This document shows positions 1 through 9,561 of a stretch of 64,000 nucleotides of DNA, piece by piece. The position numbers and the translations under genes were made by a program. The notes beneath the pieces are model-generated. The model was not told the origin of the DNA, did not search any database, and saw only the letters and a list, made by a program, of their open reading frames with translations. Numbering within the stretch: position 1 is the first letter of the stretch; every line of letters begins with the position of its first letter. Source of the DNA: Actinoplanes sp. NBRC 103695 (GTDB lineage Bacteria > Actinomycetota > Actinomycetes > Mycobacteriales > Micromonosporaceae); assembly GCF_030269485.1 (NCBI RefSeq), contig NZ_BSTL01000020.1:118549-182548 (forward strand), read 5' to 3'.

Positions 1-1
1 C

Positions 2-469
2 GAGTCGTCCGGCAACACCGGCGGGCCCACCACCCAGGAGCTGCAGTCGGCGCTCGACAACGCGCTGCCGTCCTGGTACCAGCCGCTGACCACCACGCTG
101 AACATCGTGTGGGTGCTGGCCATCCTCGGCGTGGTGATCCTGCTCGCACTGCCCGCGTCGAACGCGTTCTTCCGCCGTCCCGCGCGAGGCTTCGACCCCT
201 CGGTGCCGTACGCCGGATATCCCGGCGGCCAGCCGCCCTACCCGCAGTACCCCGGCGCTCCGCAGCAGCCCCAGCAACCGCAGTACCCGACCTACCCGGC
301 CGGGCCCTATGCCCCGGGCCAGCCGCCGCCCCCGGCCGCTCAGCAGCCGCAGTACCCACCGGCCCAGCCTCCCGCGCAGCCGCCTCCGCCTGCTCAGCCC
401 TCGTCGGACCCGTGGAGCCGCTCCGAGGACGAGCAGCGTCCGCCGACGGATCCGACCTCGCAGCCCTGA
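2..469 (+). CDS. Membrane protein with proline-rich C-terminal tail (5' partial)
   Basis: The reading frame is open from the left edge to a TGA, so the start lies outside the window; 155 codons are visible. A hydrophobic segment (WVLAILGVVILLALPASNAFF) is the last membrane helix. It is followed by a basic FFRRPAR stop-transfer and an ~85-residue tail of P, Q, Y and G (PQYPGAPQQPQQPQYP). Tails like this are common on actinobacterial membrane proteins and are probably cytosolic and disordered. The next gene has the same helix-plus-tail layout and begins 29 bp downstream, so the two may be co-transcribed. No enzymatic domain is visible and the function is unknown. Confidence 0.7.
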   Translation, partial: ESSGNTGGPTTQELQSALDNALPSWYQPLTTTLNIVWVLAILGVVILLALPASNAFFRRPARGFDPSVPYAGYPGGQPPYPQYPGAPQQPQQPQYPTYPAGPYAPGQPPPPAAQQPQYPPAQPPAQPPPPAQPSSDPWSRSEDEQRPPTDPTSQP

Positions 470-498
470 TCGGACGATCACCCGGGTAGGTTCCCCTC

Positions 499-1881
499 AT
501 GTCCTACGCCGCCGCGTATCCCACCCAGGCGCCACCGCCGCCGACCCCGACGGACTCGCCGCGCAGGCCGGCAACGGTGCAGCTGGCCGCCGGGCTGCTG
601 CTGGTGATGGCGTTCGTCGGCCTCGTCTACGCCGTGGTCACGCTGACGGTCACCCCCGGCGTCCTCGACCGCTTCCGGTCCGGCGCCGGCCAGGCGAGCA
701 GCAGCGACATCGACGGGTACGTGACGGTGGTGTGGACGTTCGCCGCCCTCGGCACGGTGCTGGCGGTCGTGCTGTTCGCCCTCTACATCGTGCTGGCGCT
801 CGCCCTGCGCCGCGGCAGTTCCGGCGCCCGCGTCGCGACCTGGGTGGTCTGTGGGCTGGGCATGCTGTTCGGCTGCGGCTCCGGCATCGCGGTGGGCGCG
901 CAACGATCAGGCCCGAGTACGCCGGGGACGCTCGGTTTCGCCCTGTCCGAGGCGTACCCGGAGTCCTGGATCAGCCTCAACGTGGGCCTGGCGATCGCAC
1001 AGACGGTGGGCTACCTGGTCGTGGCCCTGCTGCTCGTCCTCGGCCCGCGAGCGTTCTTCCGCAAGGGCGACGATCCGGCGGCCCGTCCCCAGTCCTATGT
1101 CGCATTGCCGACATACGGATCGGCCAACACGTATGCCGCGAATCCCGGCGCTCCCGCCGCGGCGCCCGGCTCGGGTGTGCCGGCCGCCACCGGATATCCC
1201 GGCCACGACCCGGCGGCGGCCTTCCCGGGCGCGCCCACCTTCCCGGCAGGTCAGGGCGCGCCACCCCAGGCCGCGCCGGCATTTCCGCCTCAGCCCACGT
1301 CGGCCTTCCCGCCTCAGCCCACGTCAGCCTTCCCGCCTGCAGCTGGGCAGGCCTTCCCAGCGGGTCAGGGCGCGCCACCGCAGGCCGGGGCTGCGCCGGC
1401 CTTTCCGGCGGGCCCGGGCATGCCGCCACAGGCAGCGGCTGGGCCGCCGTATCCGGGTGGGCCCGCGCCCTCGGCCGAGGACCACGCTTTCTGGTCGCGC
1501 CCAGCTCCTACTCCGCCTTCGGCCGCACCCGCGCCGCCCAACGCCGCATCCGCGCCGCCTGCGCCGCCCAACGTCGCTCCTGCGCCGCCCGCACCCGCAG
1601 CCTCTGCGCCGTTCGTGGCCGCGCCTGCTTCGGCCGCTCCCGCCGGTCAGGACCTGCCTCCGGGTGGCCGTCCCGCGTCGGAGGACGCCTGGTCAGAGGG
1701 CACTGCGACGATCCCGACCGCTGCCTCGTCGCCGACGCCTCTCGCGCCGCCCTACGCCGAGCCCACGCAGGCTGCGAGCTCCGCACCGGCCTCTACGCAT
1801 CCCGCGACTCCTCGCCCGGAGTCCGATAGCGATGGCACCTCTACCAGCGATGGCACCCCGACGGGCCGCAGCTCCGACTGA
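499..1881 (+). CDS. Four-helix membrane protein with long Pro/Ala-rich tail
   Basis: A 460-residue protein. The first ~185 residues hold four hydrophobic segments (about residues 30-52, 73-97, 107-129 and 155-180). The remaining ~270 residues are low-complexity P/A/Q sequence with repeated blocks such as AFPPQPTS and AFPAGQGAPPQA. The ATG follows a weak GGTTCCCCTC context. I do not recognise a named family. The layout matches the partial gene upstream, which suggests a tandem pair of related membrane proteins. The tail repeats are visible at DNA level and could vary in number between strains (inference). Confidence 0.7.
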   Translation: MSYAAAYPTQAPPPPTPTDSPRRPATVQLAAGLLLVMAFVGLVYAVVTLTVTPGVLDRFRSGAGQASSSDIDGYVTVVWTFAALGTVLAVVLFALYIVLALALRRGSSGARVATWVVCGLGMLFGCGSGIAVGAQRSGPSTPGTLGFALSEAYPESWISLNVGLAIAQTVGYLVVALLLVLGPRAFFRKGDDPAARPQSYVALPTYGSANTYAANPGAPAAAPGSGVPAATGYPGHDPAAAFPGAPTFPAGQGAPPQAAPAFPPQPTSAFPPQPTSAFPPAAGQAFPAGQGAPPQAGAAPAFPAGPGMPPQAAAGPPYPGGPAPSAEDHAFWSRPAPTPPSAAPAPPNAASAPPAPPNVAPAPPAPAASAPFVAAPASAAPAGQDLPPGGRPASEDAWSEGTATIPTAASSPTPLAPPYAEPTQAASSAPASTHPATPRPESDSDGTSTSDGTPTGRSSD

Positions 1882-3287
1882 GGCAACCGCAGGAACGTCG
1901 CTGACCACCGCCGTCCCCATCGGCGGCAAGACCCGTCCGAGCCGGCCACCCGTTTGCTCCTGCGCCCTGGTCGGGGTGCCCTGGTCGGTGTGCGGCCGGG
2001 TCGGGGTGCGGCCGGGTCGGGGTGCGGCCGGGTCGGGGTGCGGTTTGGTCCGTGACCGGCGCAGTGGTGGTGGCGGTGTGGGTCAAGGTGGGTCACCTAC
2101 CGCACCCCGGCGGCGACAGGGTCGAGCTGGCCGGGTGACCGCACCCGTCGGCGGCGGCCGGTCGAGCCGGCCACCCCGTCGGCCGTGCCGCGGCGGGCGA
2201 TCCGTTCACCCGCGGCTGTTGCGGCGGTGGCTGCGGTCGTCGCGCCGCCCGCGGGTTGCGGCGGTCGGGTTGTCCACTTAGCCCACTCCCGATGTCCTGA
2301 CGGACGTGACGTCGCTCACACCCGGTCGGGCGGCCCGGTGGGTGGGTGATCGACGGTCGCCATTGCGTCGGTGGGCCATCATGGTGAGCTCACGGGGGCG
2401 TCGGAGGCGGTGCGGGGGAGTGAGTTGCTGCCATGGATGGCGATTACGGAGAGTTGTGGCGTGGGGGTCGCGACGTATGTCCTCCGAGGTGGGATGCCGT
2501 GTCCACGGTCACCCGTGCGAGGCAGGACATCGATGGTTGTGGGTCACCCGAACGGGTACCGTTGACCACCGAGGATGGGTGGGGTACGGCCGTCCGGCCA
2601 GCCTCGGGCCTGCCTTATCGGCGGGTGTTTCCTGACGTACGGCCAAAGGTGTTATCTCGCCTTGAACCGCGCTGTCGAAGCGGTGTTCCTGGCTTGATCT
2701 CCCCTGTGGGTCGGGGATAGGTGCTTTGAGCTGCGTCTATCCCTCACGGATCACCCTAAATCGACAGTCATTCAGTAAACAATACTTCCAATATCGCCGG
2801 GTAGCGGCGAGGGTCAATAGTTCCGTTTCCGCCCCGGCGGGGCGAAACGGTCCGGTTTTCAGCGGCCAGTACTCTCGAAGACAGGGAAGAGCGCTACGAC
2901 CTGCGTAAATTCATCGACTAAAGGGTCGTTGCACAGCGTTGTGGCGTGCTTTCATCGGGTCGTGAAGCAAGGGGACGGCGAGGGTGCCGGCGCAGCACCT
3001 GGGTCGTGCTTCACCACACGGACGGCGGAGGGCCGCCGACGGCAACGCGGCCGGACGGATCGACGAATCGACAATGTGAAGCGTCTCACTCCGGGGTGGG
3101 GGATCGAGAGCTTGACGAAGTTGGACAGCGACCAGACGGCTGCTGAGGCGTTGCAGGAGGCAGAGACCGAAGTCGGTGCCGAGGAATGGACGGCCAACGG
3201 AACCCGCAGGGGCGCCGAGAAGTCGAACAGATAGACCAACCCGGTGATCGACGTCGACCTTACGGCCTAAAAGTCAGCCGGTTCGTT
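1882..3287. other. ~1.4 kb region without a convincing gene
   Basis: Several short open frames exist on both strands but none has a ribosome-binding site, recognisable product or consistent codon pattern. The left part is very G-rich and holds 16-bp tandem repeats near 1991-2038. The stretch around 2740-2830 is markedly more AT-rich than its surroundings and could hold promoter or structural DNA. It ends at the likely operator of the ArsR gene. I see no RNA gene or mobile element in it. Confidence 0.5.
1991..2038. repeat. 16-bp tandem repeat, 3 units
   Basis: Three consecutive copies of TGCGGCCGGGTCGGGG (1991-2006, 2007-2022, 2023-2038), with degenerate copies just upstream (from about 1970) and the start of a further one after. 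It lies in gene-free DNA, so its role is unknown. Confidence 0.8.
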
Positions 3288-3303
3288 CCTGCATACATGC
3301 AGG
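3288..3303. promoter_or_regulatory. Candidate ArsR-type operator (palindrome)
   Basis: A perfect inverted repeat CCTGCAT-AC-ATGCAGG lies 33 bp before the ArsR start codon. ArsR/SmtB regulators normally bind such dyads over their own promoters, so autoregulation is likely. This is inference from symmetry and position. Confidence 0.45.
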
Positions 3304-3336
3304 AGAATCGATGCAGTTGGTGGAAGGATGGAGATC

Positions 3337-3705
3337 GTGGGAACTGCGTTGGCGGAAATGACAATGCCTCAGATCTCGCCCCTTGCGGGCGAGCCGATTG
3401 AACGTGCCGACGCCGAGCGTCTGGCGGGAGTGCTCAAGGCACTCGCCGACCCCGCACGGCTGCGGCTGCTCAGCCTTATTCAGTCCGCGACCGATGGCGA
3501 GGCGTGCGTCTGCGACCTGACGGCCCCTCTTGGCCTCTCGCAGCCCACCGTGAGCCACCACCTGCGGATCCTGACCGAGGCAGGGCTGCTCGAGCGTGAG
3601 AAGCGTGGTGTGTGGGCTTACTACCGCCTGGTGCCGACCGCGATCGCGACGATCGCCGACCTTCTGACCCCGCCGCGTAAGCGGGCGACGAAGAAGGCGC
3701 GCTGA
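3337..3705 (+). CDS. ArsR-family winged-helix transcriptional regulator
   Basis: A 122-residue ArsR/SmtB-type repressor. The fold is clear: an ALADPARLRLLSLI helix, then CVCDLTAPLGLSQPTVSHHL as recognition helix, then the wing (EREKRGVWAYYRL). The CVCDL motif matches the ELCVCDL metal/metalloid-sensing motif of ArsR proteins, with two Cys in place, so arsenite or a soft metal is a plausible effector. I favour the GTG at 3337 because GGAAGG lies 9 nt upstream; an in-frame ATG at 3328 sits directly on that site. A strong terminator follows. No arsenic resistance gene is adjacent, so the target may be elsewhere. Confidence 0.85.
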   Translation: MGTALAEMTMPQISPLAGEPIERADAERLAGVLKALADPARLRLLSLIQSATDGEACVCDLTAPLGLSQPTVSHHLRILTEAGLLEREKRGVWAYYRLVPTAIATIADLLTPPRKRATKKAR

Positions 3706-3737
3706 GCACTGGGCTGGCCGATGAGGCGAGCTGCACC

Positions 3738-3773
3738 GCCTGGCGTCACCACGTCTGAGGCGTGACGCCAGGC
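3738..3773 (+). terminator. Intrinsic terminator after arsR-type gene
   Basis: Perfect 12-bp stem: GCCTGGCGTCAC (3738-3749) pairs with GTGACGCCAGGC (3762-3773) around a 12-nt loop. It ends the ArsR transcript and argues against any start of the next gene inside it. Confidence 0.75.
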
Positions 3774-3794
3774 CCGAGGACTGGAGTTTTTCGG

Positions 3795-4469
3795 GTGAAC
3801 TACGTCCCCGGAGATCTGCGCGACCAGCTCGCGCATGTGGGATATGACGTGGTCCAGGCCGCTCTGGTCTGTGGTTCGGGCGGCAATCTGTCCGCGCGGA
3901 TCCCGGATGAGGACGCCTGCTGGGTGAGCGGCAGCGGCGCCTGGCTTGACCGGCTCAGCCGCACTTCCTTCACGGCGGTGCGGATCAGTGACGGCGGGCC
4001 GGCGTCGGTCGGTGCTGTTCCGGCTCCACGGGCTGAGCCGACCAGCGAGCTCGCCCTGCACCTGGCGCTCTTCCGGGCCAGGGAGGACGTCAACGCGATC
4101 GTCCACCTGCACCCGCAGACGGCGCTGCTGCTGGACGCGCTCGGCGAGCACATCCGGATCGTCACCACGGACCACGCGTTCTATCTGCGCCGGGTCTCGA
4201 CGGTTCCGTTCCGGCTTCCGGGCACCACCGAGCTGGCGGCGCTCACCGCGGCGATGGCCGCGGACGGGACCAACTGCCTGGTGCTCAGCCAGCACGGCTG
4301 TGTCGTCATGGCGGACAGCGTGGAGCTGGCGCACAAACGGGCCCGCAACTTGGAAGAGGCGGCGCAGCTGACCTATCGCGCGCTGACCGCGGGCCGCCTG
4401 GAGGGCCTCCGCGAGTGCCCGGAGGAATTCCTCGACCGCCTGCACGGCCCGGCGATCGTCAACGTCTGA
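3795..4469 (+). CDS. Class II aldolase/adducin-family protein
   Basis: A 224-residue protein of the class II aldolase/adducin fold, the family that includes fuculose-phosphate aldolase and methylthioribulose-phosphate dehydratase. Family features are visible: GSGGNLSARI near the N-terminus, an acidic residue in PTSELALHL, the metal-binding pair in VHLHPQ, and a third ligand in LSQHGCVV. All Zn ligands appear present, so it is probably catalytically active; the substrate cannot be told. The GTG at 3795 is preferred because the longer frame would start inside the terminator hairpin. The gene stands alone between the ArsR gene and the convergent DedA gene. Confidence 0.8.
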   Translation: MNYVPGDLRDQLAHVGYDVVQAALVCGSGGNLSARIPDEDACWVSGSGAWLDRLSRTSFTAVRISDGGPASVGAVPAPRAEPTSELALHLALFRAREDVNAIVHLHPQTALLLDALGEHIRIVTTDHAFYLRRVSTVPFRLPGTTELAALTAAMAADGTNCLVLSQHGCVVMADSVELAHKRARNLEEAAQLTYRALTAGRLEGLRECPEEFLDRLHGPAIVNV

Positions 4470-4487
4470 CCGCGCCTCCCGCGAGGT

Positions 4488-5444
4488 TCAGCGGCCGTAG
4501 TGCTGCGGATCCGGGTTCTGGCTGCCGCCATAGATCTGCCCACCCTGCTGCTGCGTCCCGTACGGCTCGGGCTGGTGAGGCTCGGGTTCGTAGGGCTGGG
4601 GCTCGTAAGGCTGAGGGTGGGGCTGGGCGGCACCGCCGTGGTGGTGGGGCAGGTGCTCCTCGACCTCGTCGTGGACCGCCTCGGCGATGCCCGCGACCGT
4701 GGCCGCCGCGACGACGCCGATCGCGGTCGCCGGACCGGCATCAGCCGCCGAGCCGGAGGCGGCCTTGAGCTTCTTCGCCTTCCGCTCGCGGAGCATCTCG
4801 ATCACGATCGGCAGCACCGAGATCAGCACGATCAGCGCGACCACCGGCAGGATGTAGCGGTCGATGTGGTCGCCGACGATCTTGTAGATCGAGTCGGCCA
4901 GCAGGTACCCGATGAGCAGGATGCCGTCGGTCCAGAGGATGGCGCCGACGATATTCCACAGCAGGAACTGCCGGGCGGGCATGCCGAGCGTCCCGGCCAC
5001 CGGGTTGAGGAAGGTCCGCACGATCGGGATGAACCGGGCGAGCACCACGGCCTTGGCCGGGCCGAACTTCTCGAAGTAGTACTCGGCTTTCTCCACGTAC
5101 TCGCGTTTGAACAGCCGCGAGTCGGGGCGCTCGAACATCTTGCGCCCGTACTTGCGGCCGAGGAGGTGGCCGAGCTGGGCACCGAGGATCGCGCAGATCG
5201 GGGCGCCGATCAGCAGCCCGACGATGGAGATCTTGGTGCCGTCGCCGAACATGGCGTCGGCCACCGACGACGCCGCGACCCCGGCGAGGAAGAGCAGCGA
5301 GTCCCCGGGGAAGAAGAAACCGACCAGAAGGCCGGTTTCCGCGAAGAGGATCACCCACACCCCGTACAGCCCGAAGGTCTGCAACAGATCCTTCGGGTCG
5401 AGCGGGTTCAGGGCGAGTTGCTCGTCCAACGCACGGATGTCCAC
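4488..5444 (-). CDS. DedA-family membrane protein
   Basis: A 318-residue DedA (VTT/SNARE-associated) integral membrane protein. DedA proteins act in the cytoplasmic membrane and are linked to lipid scrambling and membrane homeostasis. Hallmarks seen: FAETGLLVGFFFPGDSLLF, LGHLLGRKYG, and the signature ARFIPIVRTFLNPVAG followed by helices with ILWTDGILLIGYLLAD. The C-terminal ~60 residues are a hydrophilic P/H/Q/Y-rich tail with PYEP repeats, longer than in most family members. The start is taken at GTG 5444; the frame continues upstream but the added residues look non-native. It lies 55 bp downstream of pnkp on the same strand. Confidence 0.88.
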   Translation of the reverse strand: MDIRALDEQLALNPLDPKDLLQTFGLYGVWVILFAETGLLVGFFFPGDSLLFLAGVAASSVADAMFGDGTKISIVGLLIGAPICAILGAQLGHLLGRKYGRKMFERPDSRLFKREYVEKAEYYFEKFGPAKAVVLARFIPIVRTFLNPVAGTLGMPARQFLLWNIVGAILWTDGILLIGYLLADSIYKIVGDHIDRYILPVVALIVLISVLPIVIEMLRERKAKKLKAASGSAADAGPATAIGVVAAATVAGIAEAVHDEVEEHLPHHHGGAAQPHPQPYEPQPYEPEPHQPEPYGTQQQGGQIYGGSQNPDPQHYGR

Positions 5445-5499
5445 GGGGAGCCAGGGTACCGGCAGATATCTGGCACTTGCCTGTGTGCGGCCTGAGCGT

Positions 5500-7952
5500 T
5501 TACAACCTCGGGTCGACCGGTTCGGACTCGCAGGCCAGAACGGCGAAGACCAGCTCATGGATGCGCCACGTGGAGGCACCTTCGGCCAGCCGGTCCAGGG
5601 CCGCGAGGCCGAGGCCGTGCTCGCGCAGCGCCAGGTTGCGCTTGCGTCCCAGGTTGCGCCGGCGCAGCCCGGCCAGCTGGTCCGGCCGGGTGTACTCCGG
5701 GCCGTAGATGATCCGCAGGTACTCGCGGCCGCGGCACTTCACCCCGGCTGCACCAGGCGCCCCTTGGCGTCGGTGACCTTCAGGCCGGCGTACGGCTTGA
5801 CGACCATCCCCTCGCCGCCCGCCTCGGTGAGCGCGAGCCACCACTCGGTCGCGGCCGCCTCCGACGCCTCGTCGCCCAGGTCGACCACGATCCGGCGGGT
5901 CGGCGTGAACAGGTCCCCGTCACGAGCGACCAGCCGGTCGGCCATGGCCAGGTGCCAGCCGTGGTCGCGGTCGGCGTACGAGACGCCCTCGCCGGCGAGC
6001 ACCGCGAAGGGCGCGATCGTCACCGGCTCTTCCGTGGCGTAGGTCCGATAGGCCGCCGAGTAGCCGTCGATCTCCGCGGCCCGCAGCGAAAGCCGGTCGC
6101 GAAGAGCCGAGACATCCAGGCCCCGGGAGGCACCCGAGGAGACCACCGACAGCGCAGCGGGCAGCGCCGCGCGCCCGGCCGCTCCCACCCCGGCATAGCG
6201 GGTGCGGATCAGCCCGGCGGCCTTCGCCGACCAGGGCAGCAGCTCGGTGTCGAGCAGCAGCCAGTCCGTCCGCAACTCGTCGAAGAGCGGCTCGGCGGCC
6301 CGGCGGATCCGAGCCAGGAGTTCCGACGTGTCGGCGAAGAACGGCCGGCCGGTCCGGGTCCAGATCTCGCCACCGGTCCGGGACACCCGGACCACGGCGC
6401 GCGAGCCCATGTGCTTCTCCTCGCACACGACCTTGTCGACCCCGGCGGCCCGCAGATCACCGAACGCGGTGGAGGGGTGCTCGAGGTAGCCGTCCAGCGT
6501 CGAGGTCGAGCAGGGCGCCATGGTCGGCGGCAGCCACACCAGCGCCGCCGGGTCGATCGCGAACCGGCCCATCACCTCCAGCGCCGCGGCCGCGTTCTCC
6601 GCCGGGACCGTGGTCCGGCCGTACCCGTAGTCGATGTGCCGGCGCCCGATCACGTCCGCGATGTCCAGCTCGTCGGCCGGGCGGGACGGCGGGAGGAGCG
6701 GCCGGGTGGGCGCGTAGTACTCGCGGGCGGCCGGCACCGCCACGATCTCCCGGGACGGCCAGCGCAGCGCGGTCAGCGAACCGCCGAAGACGCAGCCGGT
6801 GTCCAGGCAGATGGTGTTGTTGATCCACTCCGGGACCGGCGTGGGCGTGTGCCCGTACACCACGGCGGCGGATCCGCGGTAGTCGCGGGCCCACGGGTAG
6901 CGCACCGGCAGGCCGTACTCGTCGGTCTCGCCCGTGGTCTCGCCGTAGAGCGCGAACGAGCGGACGCGGCCGGAGGCCCGGCCGTGGTAGGCCTCCTTGA
7001 GGCCGGCGTGCGCGACCACCAGGTTGCCGCCGTCCAGCACATAGTGGCTGATCAGGCCCTCGATGAAGCGCCGCACCTCGCTGACGAAGGACTCGTCGGT
7101 GAGCTCGAGCTGCGCGAGGGTCTCGGGCAGGCCGTGGGTGAGCTGGACGTTGCGGCCGTTGAGCTTGCGGGCCAGCTTCTGCTCGTGGTTGCCGGAGACG
7201 CAGAGGGCGGTGCCGTCGGCCACCATGTTCATCACCAGGCGCAGCACGCCCGGCGAGTCCGGGCCGCGGTCGACCAGGTCGCCGACGAAGACCGCGGTGC
7301 GACCGTCCGGGTGGTGGGCCCGATCGTCCTGTACGGCGTAACCGAGCTTCACCAGCAGCACGTCCAGCTCGGCCCGGCACCCGTGCACGTCACCGATGAT
7401 GTCGAACGGGCCGGTCAGGTCGCGCCGGTCGTTGAACAGGCGCTCGTACCGGATGGTGGTGTTGTCGATCTCCTCCGGCCCGCGCAGCACGTGCACCTTG
7501 CGGAAGCCCTCGCGCTGCAACCGGCCCAGCGAGCGCCGCAGATCACGGGACATCCGGCCGATCACCTGCGGGCCGAAGTCGCGCTCCGGCCGCTGCTCGG
7601 TGCGCTCCCAGGCCAGCTTCTCCGGCACGTCCAGCACGACGGCGACCGGCAGCACGTCGTGCTCGCGGGCCAGCTTGATCAGCTGTGCGCGCCCGTGTTC
7701 CTGCAGGTTGGTGGCGTCGACCACGGTCAACCGGCCGGCGGCCAGCCGCTTGCCGGCGATGTAGTGCAGGGCCTCGAAGGCGTCGGACGAGGCGGACTGG
7801 TCGTTCTCGTCGTCCGCCACCAGGCCGCGGAAGTAGTCGGAGGACAGCACCTGGGTGGGCTTGAAGTGCTTGCGCGCGAACGTGGACTTGCCGGACCCGG
7901 AGACGCCGACCAGCGCCACGAGAGCCAGTTCAGGAATGTCGATCTCGGTCAC
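5500..7952 (-). pseudogene. pnkp: Polynucleotide kinase-phosphatase/ligase (Pnkp), apparent frameshift
   Basis: The bacterial RNA end-healing and sealing enzyme, partner of Hen1. Order of domains: a kinase with P-loop GVSGSGKST (about residues 16-24), a metallophosphatase (GDVHG, GDLVDRGPD, GNHEQ, AHAGL, GHTP), then an ATP-dependent ligase module with nucleotidyl Lys in EEKHMGSR and MVVKP. The frame hits TGA at 5739-5741, right after LVQPG. The conserved end KCRGREYLRIIYGPEY...ESEPVDPRL continues in another frame to 5500. One extra C in the run 5742-5745 would restore a ~817-residue protein. Either a sequencing/assembly slip or a real loss of the last ~80 ligase residues. The GTG start has AAGGAGG upstream and overlaps the hen1 stop (GTGA). 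Confidence 0.88.
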
Positions 7953-9349
7953 GTCGTCGCCTCCTTCCGGAAAATCGCCATCTGGGTGGGCGTACCCGTG
8001 GTCTCGTCTGTCTCGCCCACCCCGCGGAACTCGACCGCGTAGCCGAAGGTCGCACCCACGTCGCGGGCCCATCCCTCGAACTCGGCGCGGGTCCACTCGA
8101 AGCGGTGGTCCGAGTGCCGCATCCCGGTCAGGCCCTCGTAGTGGACGTTGTACTCGGCGTTCGGCGTGGTCACGACGACGGTGGACGGCTGCGCGTGGCC
8201 GAAGACGTTCGCCGCCACCGCGGGCAGCCGGGGCGGGTCGAGATGCTCGATGACCTCCATCAGCACCGCCGCGTCGTAGCCACGGAGCCGGTCGTCACGG
8301 TAGGTGAGCGCGGACTGGAACAGCTTGATCCGGGCCTTCTTGCGTTCCGGCATCCGGTCCAGACGTAGCCGGCGCTCGGCCAGCTCCAGCGCCCGCGACG
8401 ACACGTCCACGCCGACGATCTCCGCGAAGCGAGTGTCGCCGAGCAGCGCGCCGAGCAGGGCGCCACCACCGCAGCCGAGGTCCAGCACACGGGACGCGCC
8501 CGCCTCGCGCAGCGCCGCCACGATCGCGTCGCGCCGCTGCTCGGCCAGCGACAGCTTGCGCTCGACCGGCAGCTCGGCCTCCTCGTCGGTGGCGGTGTCG
8601 GCCGGCGCGTCCACGCTGTCCGGGTCGGCCCGGTCCAGCTGCTCCAGGGCACTCGCCGCCATCGACCGGCGATGCGCCAGGTAACGCCGGGTGATCAGCA
8701 CCTTCTCCGGGTGCCCGGCCAGCCAGCCCTCGCCGGAGCGCAGCAGCTTGTCGATCTCGTCCGGCGCCACCCAGTAGTGCTTTGCGTCGTCCAGCACCGG
8801 GAGCAGGACATAGAGGTGGTTCAGCGCGTCGGCGACGCGCAGGCTCCCGATCAAAACCAGATTGATGTACGGGCTGGGCCCGGCCAGCGGATGCGACTCG
8901 GGAACGTCGTCCAGCGGGATCGGCGTGGCCACCACCTGCCAGCCGAGCGGGGTGAACAGCCGTTCGGCCAGCTCCGGCGTCCCGCGCAGGACGGGCACCC
9001 GCAGCTCCAGCGGCAGCGCCTGCTCAGCCAGCTCCGGACGGTCCTTGGAGCGCCCGCGCAGCGCCGACCGGAACACCTTGTTCAGGGCGCCGGCCAGCAG
9101 GCTGGAGGCGGCGTACGGCCGGTCGTTCACGAACTGACCCAGCGCGAACGCGTCCGCCCGCCCCCGCAACCGCTGCGGATCCACATCCAGCAGCAGGGCA
9201 GCCGTGCACCGCTCGTCGGTCGCCTCCGGGTAGAGCACGTACGCCGTGCCCGTGGGCAGATCGGCGGTGTGCACCTTGTCCGGGTGCTTGACTAGCAGGT
9301 AGCCGAGGTCGGTGGCCGGCCGATGCGTGGTGGTCAGGGTGATCAGCAC
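7949..9349 (-). CDS. hen1: 3'-terminal RNA ribose 2'-O-methyltransferase Hen1
   Basis: A 466-residue bacterial Hen1, which methylates the 2'-OH at a broken RNA 3' end before Pnkp seals it, protecting the repaired RNA from re-cleavage. The N-terminal half (ITLTTTHRPATDLGYLLVKHPDK) is the Hen1-specific domain. The C-terminal half is the methyltransferase, with SAM motif VLDLGCGGG and metal ligands in MEVIEHL and HSDHRFEW (E-x-x-E-H and a later His). The GTG start at 9349 is chosen because family proteins begin at this point (LITLTTTH). The stop overlaps the pnkp start, so the two are translationally coupled, as expected for a stoichiometric repair complex. Confidence 0.93.
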   Translation of the reverse strand: MLITLTTTHRPATDLGYLLVKHPDKVHTADLPTGTAYVLYPEATDERCTAALLLDVDPQRLRGRADAFALGQFVNDRPYAASSLLAGALNKVFRSALRGRSKDRPELAEQALPLELRVPVLRGTPELAERLFTPLGWQVVATPIPLDDVPESHPLAGPSPYINLVLIGSLRVADALNHLYVLLPVLDDAKHYWVAPDEIDKLLRSGEGWLAGHPEKVLITRRYLAHRRSMAASALEQLDRADPDSVDAPADTATDEEAELPVERKLSLAEQRRDAIVAALREAGASRVLDLGCGGGALLGALLGDTRFAEIVGVDVSSRALELAERRLRLDRMPERKKARIKLFQSALTYRDDRLRGYDAAVLMEVIEHLDPPRLPAVAANVFGHAQPSTVVVTTPNAEYNVHYEGLTGMRHSDHRFEWTRAEFEGWARDVGATFGYAVEFRGVGETDETTGTPTQMAIFRKEATT

Positions 9350-9561
9350 CGGGACATGATCCCAGCGCGGCGTCCCTCCTGCCGACCGCTTTACCCGGAT
9401 CCCCGATTTCCGATCTCTCCGAACGCTGGGGAATACTTCGCACCTGGAGGACAACAGTGCTTACTCGATGAAGAGCAGGTACGCGCGATCATGACCTCGC
9501 TCCGCTCGGCCATGCCGCTGTCCTGCCCTCTGCCGTACGGAAGATCTAAGGAGTAACCCCG

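Noticed and set aside
2306..3234. Short plus-strand frames in the gene-poor region
   Set aside because: No ribosome sites, no recognisable product and biased toward Arg/Gly; not supportable as genes.
3762..3794. Upstream GTG start (3762) for the class II aldolase gene
   Set aside because: It lies in the 3' arm of a perfect terminator stem; GTG 3795 is the better start.
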